NCBI GenBank assembly: GCA_001414345.1
Contig: LLCB01000158.1
Span: 1 to 64,000 of the forward strand
DNA length: 64,000 nucleotides
Source of the DNA: Hymenoscyphus infarciens
Taxonomy: Eukaryota; Ascomycota; Leotiomycetes; Helotiales; Helotiaceae
Direction: 5' to 3'
The notes under the pieces were generated by a model. It was not told the DNA's origin. It saw nothing but the letters and a program-made list of their open reading frames with translations, and did no database searches. Shown here one piece after another: positions 55,484-64,000 of this stretch; positions within the stretch are counted from its first letter, which is position 1, and every line of letters starts with the position of its first letter. Position numbers and translations under genes: made by a program.

Positions 55484-56684
55484 ATGCTCACATTCAAGAG
55501 AGCTCTGATAGCAGCTTCTGTCTTCTTGACCATGATCTACCTCGTCACTCGATCGCATCCTTCCCCGCATCCATATAAAGACATCTCGAAATCCGGCGAT
55601 GGTTCGCAGAAGGTTGGAAAGGGGGACACAGCAAAGGTCGATTCAACAACACCTGTCTCGAGTAGCTCCGGCAAGATGCCGCCTATACAGGGGAGCAAGC
55701 CAAAGACTTCCCAGCAACCATTACAGGATTTCTCAAAAGCACCGTTACGGGAGAAGCTGGCATATCAATTCCAGTACGATGTCGAGTCCAAGTTTCCGGC
55801 ATATATTTGGCAGACTTGGAAATACACACCCGCATCAGGAGAGTTTGGGGAGAATTTCCGTCCAGCAGAGGCAAGTTGGTCAGAGAAGCACCCAGGCTTT
55901 ATCCACGAAGTCATCACGGATCAGGTTGCGGTGCATTTACTGCGGCATCTGTATGCATCTGTGCCAGAGGTTCTCGAGGCATATAATGCCCTTCCAATTC
56001 CAGTGCTAAAGGCCGATTTCTTCCGCTACTTGATTCTGCTGGCCAGAGGTGGCATATACTCCGATATCGATACCCACGCTCTCAAGTCGGCATCTGAATG
56101 GCTCCCAGACAATGTTGCTAGAAACAAGATTGGATTGGTAATTGGTATTGAGGCCGATCCAGACCGTCCGGATTGGGCAGACTGGTATTCTCGAAGAATC
56201 CAATTCTGCCAATGGACCATTCAGTCCAAACCCGGACATCCAGTCCTGCGGGAAATCGTGGCAAACATCACCGAAAAGACATTGGATAAGAAGAAGAAGG
56301 GGATGTTAAAGGGCTTCAAGGACAAGAATGTCATTGAGTTTACTGGACCTGCCATCTGGACAGATGCCATTTTCGATTTTTTCAACGACGAAAGATACTT
56401 CGATATGAGTACCACAAAAGGAAACATCACATGGAGAGAGTTTACAGGCATGAAGGTCGCGAAGAAGGTTGGAGATGTGGTTATTTTACCCATTACTGCC
56501 TTTAGTCCTGGTGTGCAACAAATGGGCGCTGGGGATTATGATGATCCTCAAGCTTTTGTGAAGCACGAGTTTGAGGGTATGCATATTTTGTTCTACCAAT
56601 CCTCTACCAGTCTAACTAACATCATCCTCAGGAACATGGAAACCAGAATCCCTAAGACACATTGGTGTCGTTACCGAAACATAG
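55484..56684 (+). CDS. och1: GT32 alpha-1,6-mannosyltransferase (Och1-like)
   Basis: Type-II Golgi glycosyltransferase that starts outer-chain N-glycan mannosylation. Two exons, 55484-56576 and 56632-56684, give 381 aa. A short cytoplasmic tail (MLTFKRA), a membrane anchor at about 8-22 and a Ser/Pro stem precede the GT32 domain: YIWQTWKYTP near 107, KADFFRYLILLARGGIYSDIDTH with the DxD pair D194/D196, and the C-terminal FVKHEFEG continuing to GTWKP. IWTDAIFDF near 299 matches Och1. The start at 55484 was preferred over upstream non-ATG frame. Confident GT32; Och1 versus the related Hoc1 is not certain. Confidence 0.88.
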
Positions 56685-58029
56685 GGGGAAATACCCTACT
56701 CATAATAAACCCCACGTCCAGAGCCTCCTCATTGTATATTATCCGACCGCACCATGCCTACCTACAACCCGCACACACACGTCATCTACATCATCGACAA
56801 CCTTTTCATCCTGTACTCATTAATTAACGACATAGCATCCCAAGTCAGTCACCCAATAGCGACGCACGGCCTTATCAGCGGAACGAGCACAAAAGGGGTC
56901 TTCTTATATTCGGTTTCCTTTTTTCTTCTTTCCTTTACTTGTGCATAGAATTAGAGTCTTGGGGGGGGAGTTTTTCCGGGAGGGGTTTGTTTTCACCAAC
57001 CAGTACAGTACACACAAAATTTCTGGATCGGGGTCGAATACCGCTGGGTTCTTATAGGGAACTCAGTGCTTACAGGTGCTCTGGAACTTGGGATATTGGA
57101 AATAGGAAAAAGTTCTTTATACATTTGGGATCCAGAATTACGTTTTTGGATCAAGGAGAGGGGAGACTTAAGGAATGGCAGGACGAGCAGAAATGGGGAC
57201 ACGAGGTTTTCAAGAGCTGAAGTCTTGTGTGATGGTTTTGATGAAGGAATGGATGGAAAAGTGGATGGGGGTGTACATATCCCATCTCTATATTATTCAG
57301 GGGCTTGTCTTTCGTGTTTCGATTGAAAGCCGGCAGTATGCTCAAGCGAATTGATACGATAACGGTCTTGTAGATGGAATGAAATAGTGTATTCATGGAC
57401 TACGTCAACTTTTTCTGTGTTTACTGGGTTGTGTTACTTTATCCTATTTTGTCCCGAGACTGTTTTCTCCGTCCCTAATTACCCATTTCTCCGGAGATCG
57501 GTTTCTCGGCTTGTACAAGATTTCGTCTTCCCCCCCTGAGAATTCCTTCACAGAGACTAGGTAAATGTCTAGGTGGAAGTGCTAACACATCAGAAGGCAA
57601 GTGCTTGCCAGAGTCACCGGGCCGTTGCCGGCTTAGCGGAATGTGTAACGGGCCGGGAGCGGGAGTAAGGCTATCTCGGTACAAAGTAACATTCACCGAG
57701 ACTCTGTCTTGGCGGTTGGTTGTGTTGATGTACAACGAGTATTAGTGTGACGGTTCTCGAGCTGGGAGATTTTCAACTCGCGACCAGTCTTTGAAAAGCT
57801 TCTTAGTGGTTGTTGAAATGAAGACTGCGACAATAAGCTTTGGTGCGAGCTCTTGAGTTCGGGTCCCTGGTTCGCTTGGTTTCGGGCACGCATTGCGGGG
57901 TTGCGGGGTGAGCAAGACTGAAATCGCGGGGTGTGTTTCCGAAAAGCCTCAGGAAGGAATCGTGAGGAAAGTGTTTTTCTTTTTTTGAGAGAGAGAAAGA
58001 GAGACCTTGCGTATTTACTTGTTCTCACG
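56685..58029. other. Intergenic, no gene recognised
   Basis: 1.3 kb between the Och1-like stop and the acyl-CoA synthetase start. A 179-codon minus-strand frame (57693-58232) overlaps the synthetase start and is not similar to any family; the presequence DNA gives it an artefactual composition. Confidence 0.5.
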
Positions 58030-60443
58030 ATGTCTTTCGTCGGGTTGAGAGGAGGGATGAACTTCCCAGGGATGAGAACAAATCGAGGGCTGGGATTGGG
58101 GAGGAACATGAAGTCCAGAATGGGTATGAGAGCCTTTTCAAGAGGAGATTTCGATGGTCGGGAAGTGTTGGGAGTCGGAGCTAAGAACCGTGGTTGTGGG
58201 TTGAGGGTCAACTCGGGTTCTAAGTTCTTCATTTCCGGGATTCTGAGAAGGGCTTTGCTTACTACCTCTTACAGCGTGGGACCGAGTACTGTAAGTTTAT
58301 TGCTCCTTTTATTTTCACTATCCAATATACTGCGCGAGAAGGGAAATATGAGAGTAAATGCTAACACACCTCAAAGCCACCACTGCTTCCCCACACGATA
58401 CCCGAACATTTCTCCGAAATAGTTGGGGAGTTTGGAGATAGATTGGCTGTCATCTCTCGTCCTGTATCCACAAATCCAGCACTGATTCAAGCCGGACCGG
58501 CAACCGAGATAGCTGGGAATTTGAACAGACTTACATATCGAAATCTAGATGAGCTGAGCAATTCTCTCGCGAGGGGATTGAGCGACATAGGAGTTCGGAA
58601 AGGCGACAGAGTTGCTGTTAGCTTGGGGAATGGGTGGGAGTTTGCGGTTGGGAGTTATGCCATTTGGAAGTTGGGGGGAGTTTTAGTGAGTTTTCCAGTG
58701 CTTTTCAGTGTTTTTCTTAATCTCTGCTTTTGTTTTATTGTTTTGTTTGAGCTCCTTTCTTTGGTGTGCCACGGGGAAGTGCAAAAGTGGCATTCCTAGT
58801 TTGAAGTGTCAGTGTTTTTGGGCATTGAGACAGACAGGTGTGCATCTTTCCAAAGTCTCCGGCAACTAACTATGAAATAGGTACCCTTGAATCCCTCTTT
58901 CAACGCCCCACAGGTCATCGCCGCACTTACTCATCTCGATGCCGCCCATTTAATCATCGGAACAGAATCGAATCTTGCCTTCAAACCTCCGAGGGAAAAC
59001 ATGACACTCCTAAAAGAAATGATACCGGACCTCACTAATAAAGGAACACTACACTCTCCAATAGTTCCATCATTGAGGAACCTTATTCTAGTGGACAACT
59101 CAAATGGGAAATTCGACACCTCGAATCTGAAAGCAACAATTCCATTCATGTCCCTTTTTGAATCTAGTACCGCAAGCCAAGTAGTAATCCCAGATTCTCC
59201 ATTATCACCAAACGATATAATAAACATACAATTCACCTCAGGTACCACCTCGGCCCCAAAGGCCGCCTCTCTAAGCCACCGTTCAATTCTTAACAACGGT
59301 TTCCAAATCGGTTCCCGAATGGGTCTCACCCCAACCGATATCATCTGCTGCCCACCACCTTTATTCCACTGTTTCGGGGCAATTCTAGGTTACATGGCAA
59401 CCGCCACCCACGGCACCTGTATCCTCTTTCCCTCTCCGGCGTTCGACCCCGTCGCAACCCTCCTCTCTGTGCAAGAAGAAAAAGCGACAGGCCTTTATGG
59501 TGTGCCCACAATGTTTACCGCAGAACTCGAACTGCTCTCCTCTGGCAAAATCTCCAGAGAAGGATTTCAATATCTCCGTACGGGAATTGCGGCTGGAAGT
59601 AGTATACCCAGCCATCTCATGTCGCGACTGACTAAGGAGTTGAATCTGGATGGTCTTACGATATGCTATGGCATGACGGAAACTTCTCCGGTTTCTTGTA
59701 TGACTTTCCCTACTGATCCTTTGGAAAAACGATTGCATACCGTTGGTCGTTTACTTCCACATGTGGAGGCGAAGATTGTGGCTCCTTCACTATCTCCCCA
59801 CCATGGAATCGAGAATGGAAAAGGAAATGGAGATAACATCCTCCCCATAGACACAAAAGGCGAACTACTTGTCAGCGGTTACAACGTCATGAAGTCCTAC
59901 TGGGGCTCCCCCTCTCGCACTTCAGAGGTCCTTCAAAAAGACCAACAAGGCAAAATCTGGATGCGAACTGGAGACGAGGCAGTAATGGATGAAGAGGGGT
60001 ATGTGAGCATCACGGGGAGAATAAAGGATCTCATCATTCGTGGAGGGGAGAATATACATCCTTTGGAGGTTGAGGATTGCTTGTTTGGTATGGCGGAGAT
60101 CAGTGCAGCCAGTGTTGTGGCGATTGGCGATGAGAGATATGGAGAGGTGATAGGCGCCTTTGTTGTGGTTCATGAGGGGGTGGAAACGGATCTTGATGAC
60201 TCGGGCATAGGGGTTGCTGGTCCGAAGGGAGCAAAGGAGGGGAAAGAGGGGAAACGAAGGTATTTGGGGAAGGAAGATGTTAGGACTTGGGTTAGGAAGA
60301 AGCTCAGTTCGCATTTGGTACCTCGGTATGTGTTTTGGGTGTCGGACTTTCCAAAGACCGCCAGCGGGAAGGTGCAGAAGTTTAAGTTGAGGGAGATGGG
60401 GGAGAGAATTTTAAAGGGAGGGAGAGGGGAAAATGACGTTTAA
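58030..60443 (+). CDS. Acyl-CoA synthetase (ACSF2-like), putative mitochondrial
   Basis: ANL-superfamily enzyme that activates fatty or other acids to CoA thioesters through an acyl-AMP. Three exons, 58030-58290, 58377-58685, 58881-60443, give 710 aa. Residues 1-40 are Arg-rich with no acidic residues (mitochondrial presequence-like). Core motifs: P-loop FTSGTTSAPKAASLSH at about 308-322, YGMTETSP at about 453-460, ITGRIKDLIIRGGENIHP at about 567-584, and the catalytic Lys687 in KTASGKVQK. The Gly usual after SGTT is Ser here. Residues 622-650 are a Gly/Lys-rich insert. No acyl-carrier domain. Substrate chain length is not known. Confidence 0.87.
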
Positions 60444-61189
60444 TCGGGTGCCATTGGGTGAGATTTAGTTAGGTCGAGTGCAATTATCATTTGTGCCACT
60501 TGTTTGAAGCTCTCTTGAATCACGGGATTGAGAAGTAGTCACTCGTAGGAATGGGTAGTTCATAAATCAAGACGAAGCGATGCAATGCAAGGACTGGCTG
60601 ATCGCTGACTCAAATATCCTCGAGGAGTGTACATATCCAGGAAGCCGACGGTAACAAGGCGCTCGCTTAGGTTTCCTATGATTTTCTGAAGTGAGCTGGA
60701 GCTCCACATCTCTGTGAATATCGTGGAGCTGTTAGGAAGTATTGTAAAAGTGCTCTTATTTCAAGAAGCAAGTAGAGACTTCGCGAAGTAGTTTAGCAGA
60801 CTCACGATGGATAGCGAAAGTAGTAGCAAATACCCCAGGTGTGTTCCTGCCTACCTAGCCCCCGTTGTTCTAACTTTCTAGGGTAACTCAAGTAAATTAT
60901 CCTAAATACTTGGAACAATATAGAGCAGTCAATCTAGGTGGTTATGAACAATGGAGTTCCAAGGTGGCTGAACTGTATTCGAAAGCTAGGCTATTTATTT
61001 ACTGGCGCTTTTAATGTTCAAGTGCTTGGTGCTATTTGTAAAAAGCACTTGTGCTGAGAGATATACTGAAAGTAAAATCTAGAGCTTTTATAACTCATAA
61101 AACTCGTGAGTGCCTCTTTATACACCACCCGCTCCCATAATTAGAACCATGTTTGTAAACCGAGCCAGTCTCGTCTTTTTTTAGCAGCG
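60444..61189. other. Intergenic with dispersed hairpin copy
   Basis: No gene between the convergent synthetase and permease stops. Contains the third copy of the dispersed repeat (60871-60955) and other AT-rich DNA. Confidence 0.55.
60871..60955. repeat. Dispersed repeat, copy 3
   Basis: AACTTTCTAG at 60872-60881, ATACTTGGAACAATATAGAG (about 60906-60925), TCAATCTAGGTGG and AACAATGG align in order with copy 1 at 27949-28025. The second hairpin arm is not well preserved here. Most likely an older copy. Confidence 0.6.
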
Positions 61190-63256
61190 TCATTTATCAA
61201 CCTTGCTATTTTCAAACGAGCTTTCTTCTTCTTGGCCCGCATCCACACCGATTACCTCTCCATTTTGCAGATTATCGATATCGATCCTGGGGCCCGTGAA
61301 GTTCTTCTTTCCATCGACGAACCATTGGATGATGGAGATGACGAGGATAATGAAGAAGACTACGACGCAGTAATCTAGAGGGCGTTAGTAAGTAGTTGCT
61401 ACTGAAGATGTGAATATGGTGAAAAACATACTCATATTCGACCCCGTAACCGGAAGTTCAGGCGGGAACAAAAATAGCACAGTCGTGACAATAACATACA
61501 CCAACCCAATCTAGACACAAATCAGCACTCAGAACTCCCAATTGTCATACAACACTTACCAAATTAGCAATCCACCCAAACCACTCGGGTAGTTTGAAGG
61601 CCCTTGAAGCAGGTAGCATTCTTCTCCCACGAATACAATTAATTGCAATCGGCATCCCATAAGATACACCAAGCGCAACTACCGAGGCGGAAATAATTGC
61701 ATTGAATGCACTGCTTGAGCCAAGGAATATGCAGCCAAATATTAGGACTAGACCTATTGTGAGGTAAAGGGCGTTTAGAGGGAGTTTTAGGGTGGGATGG
61801 ACGCGGGCAAAGACGCGGGATATGGGAAGACCTCCGTCTCTGTTGGAGTGTCAGTATGGAGTCTTTTTATTGAAGTTGAATGATAAGATCATGGAGGAGA
61901 TTAGGAATAATTGGGGAAAAGGGTACCACGTACCTTGCGAATGCATATGTCATTCTTGTTGATGTTGTCGTGATACTGATTGTTGCAAATAGTAAACATA
62001 CTAGAGGAAAACTACTTCTGTCAGTGAAAAGTTATCGAGTAAAGAACATTATAATAAGCCTTACATGAGAAGACAAGCAGCTCCAGCTTTACTTTTAGTG
62101 GCATTGTAAAATATCTGAAGAAGTGGCCCGGCAGACGAAGAGATAACGCCATCCGGTCCATCAATTTGTCCAGCAACAAAGAGAAGTACCATGAGAAAGA
62201 TGAAGCCAGTGAAAATTCCGATAGCAACACAAGCAATCATAATTTTTGGTCCCTCAACAGCTGGGTTGGGAATTTCTTCAATCACTGTAATCCAATTAGC
62301 TTTAGATTTGGTAATGGGGGCCATGGGAAAACCAACTGTGTGATACTGCATCGAATCCAGTCAAGCCCAATCCTGCCTGCAACAAACCAAGAAGCCAGGC
62401 AACCCCATCAGGCCAACCTGTCTCGTTACGGAATTCGGTAAACACGAATTCAGCAGACGAGTATTTTGGAGACGCAGTTGAGAGTAAAGTGATGCAAATA
62501 ACGACAAAACCCAGAATCGACCAAATGAATGCCGACTTAGTGACCAGTGGCAATGCGCCTGTCATGAATGCATTGATCAAGAATGCCACAAGGTTGTAGC
62601 CAATGTATATAAGAAATTGGTGCCATCTTTGGGAGACATAGTTTGGATTGAATAGCGAGATTGCTCCAAGAATGAGTTGACTGCCCAGGAGGCCTCCAGA
62701 CGCCACAAGAGCAACCCATCCGCTAACATTGATCCAGCCAGTGATCCACTATCAATTTAAATCAGCGTGTAACCAAAAGTAGCGTGAGGAAATAAGCAGT
62801 TTGAAGAAAATATCGATGAGTGATAACAAGGCACACTCTCAATCCTGCACGGAGTAAGCGACAGAAACTGAAACTCACACTGAGTAAAGGCACCCATCGT
62901 CTCCAGGATATCACGGCGACCCAATGGTATTGTCCCCCAGCAGTAGGATACGCACTCAGGAACTCGGCAAGTGAGGCAGCTAAGCAGAGGTTGCATACTC
63001 CTGCAGCTAATAAGAGGTCAGAATAATCCCCTTGAAAGAAGCAAAGTGACTCACTGATCAATCCCCAGAGAACGGATGTCGAACCACCACTGGGTAAAGC
63101 TAGTGACAAACTAGCAGATAGTGCCGTCCAGGAATTGAGGATTGCAAATGCAAGACCAAGCATGGATAAGGGTGAGAAACTCCTATTCAGCTCACTTCTA
63201 TGACCCAGTCTCGCTAACTCTGCAGCATCCGCATCGTCCATCGCACTTGGTGACAT
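61190..63256 (-). CDS. Amino-acid/GABA permease (APC family)
   Basis: Plasma-membrane transporter of the APC superfamily (fungal GABA permease UGA4/choline-type branch). Eight exons: 63055-63256, 62879-63006, 62337-62748, 62065-62284, 61934-62017, 61560-61839, 61432-61510, 61190-61374, giving 529 aa and about 12 membrane helices. Marks: FSPLSMLGLAFAILNSW near 27, AYPTAGGQYHWVAVISW near 95-111, GFDAVSHMIEEIPNP, TSTRMTYAFARDGGLP and FAYGMP-like helices. Each exon was fixed by phase. Intron 4's acceptor was chosen at CACTGACAG because the alternative breaks the frame. Introns are 48, 130, 52, 47, 94, 49 and 57 bp. Confidence 0.92.
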
Positions 63257-64000
63257 TGTATGATTGGGTCCAAATGTATGGAACACTCTTCTTTTCTTGA
63301 ATGAACAAAAAGGAGAGAAGAGAGTGGTGTCCGAACTGTAATAGTAAAGAAATTAAAAATCCGATTTTCCGAGAGGACAAGGTCCCCGGGCCAGGGCTGA
63401 TGCACGACGATCTGCTAAGCTTTCCAAAACCGCTCCACTACCCCCATGAGCTGACACAAACATTCGATATTCAGCAGATCTACGGAATACTTGGCAGAAG
63501 GAAAACAGTAACATAAATCGCAGTCTGATAAGAAAAGGAGCACGGTGTTCTGCATGTGAACCTTATCTCGGTTCCTCAGCCCCTCACATGACGAACCGCT
63601 TTGACATTTTGAGAAAGTGGGCCAAAAGAATCTTTATTAAGTCTAGCTTGGTTTACGATAGATGATTAGTAAGGAACGCGCCGCTCTAGCTAAGGTAAAC
63701 CTGACCTACTACGATGCTATTGGCTATTGGCTATAAAAATAAAAATAAAGTGAGGGTAAAAATAATTAGTACATGCACAAAGCTATATGGGTCGGGTTTA
63801 CCAAGAGATAATTGAACCCCCTTTCCCCGCTTCAATGGTCAGGTGAGATTATGACGACACGATTGCCTATCTTCCGAACTCCGAACTCCACCAGGAGTAG
63901 TTTAAACATGTCACAGAGTCTCGTAAGGATTTTGTCAGATACGCAGCGGCAGACTTTGGATAGGCACCGCACCCTGTCTCAACACTTCCCGATGAGTGAG
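63257..64000. promoter_or_regulatory. Permease promoter and upstream DNA
   Basis: No gene was recognised before the window edge. Likely includes the permease promoter. Two GATA sites-like GATAA words (63523 and 63810 area) could be targets of nitrogen regulators, but this is weak. Confidence 0.4.

Noticed and set aside
57693..58232. 179-codon minus-strand frame
   Set aside because: Overlaps the start of the acyl-CoA synthetase; composition follows from the Arg-rich presequence on the other strand.
1..64000. CRISPR arrays, bacterial operons or phage genes
   Set aside because: No regularly spaced direct repeats with unique spacers; all supported genes are spliced eukaryotic ones.

Overview
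The window is nuclear DNA from a filamentous ascomycete (Pezizomycotina). Genes carry many 45-65 bp GT-AG introns with CTAAC/CTGAC-type branch sites. The gene set is typical of the group: HET-domain protein, tyrosinase, GH-type clusters, BTB protein, Och1, and GABA/amino-acid permease. AT-rich blocks look like DNA degraded by repeat-induced point mutation (RIP). A leotiomycete is my best guess, but that is inference from gene content only. Exon structures below were built by hand from splice motifs, reading phase and family similarity; in every spliced gene the exon lengths sum to a multiple of three.

Layout. (1) 424-6799: kinesin-8 and a secreted tyrosinase, both on the minus strand, separated by tandem-repeat-bearing DNA. 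(2) 6800-10807: 4 kb with no gene, holding a degenerate CGGAAATAT repeat field and a possible MITE. (3) 10808-17357: aldehyde dehydrogenase, amidohydrolase-type decarboxylase, SnoaL/NTF2-like protein and carotenoid/stilbene oxygenase, arranged as two divergent pairs. Together they form a plausible aromatic or stilbene catabolic cluster. (4) 18086-24003: a single-pass membrane protein, a decayed F-box-like gene and its intact relative. (5) 24004-38490: accessory, repeat-rich region with an SRA-YDG methyl-DNA-reader-type protein, a membrane-protein pseudogene with an in-frame TAG, a RIP-like block, a HET gene, a small protein ending in a CaaL box and an ankyrin-like fragment. (6) 38491-63256: mostly housekeeping: ribosomal protein eL20, CSN12/Thp1 PCI protein, BTB protein, Bem46-like hydrolase, Sds22, xylose reductase, B12D/MLRQ subunit, RRM protein, Och1-like mannosyltransferase, acyl-CoA synthetase and an amino-acid permease.

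How genes may work together. The oxygenase would split a stilbene-type double bond to aromatic aldehydes, the dehydrogenase would oxidise these to benzoates, and the metal-dependent decarboxylase would remove the carboxyl group. The SnoaL-like protein lies between them with no assigned step. The eL20/CSN12, hydrolase/Sds22 and xylose reductase/B12D pairs are head-to-head and probably share promoters. No tRNA, rRNA, CRISPR array or intact transposase gene was found.
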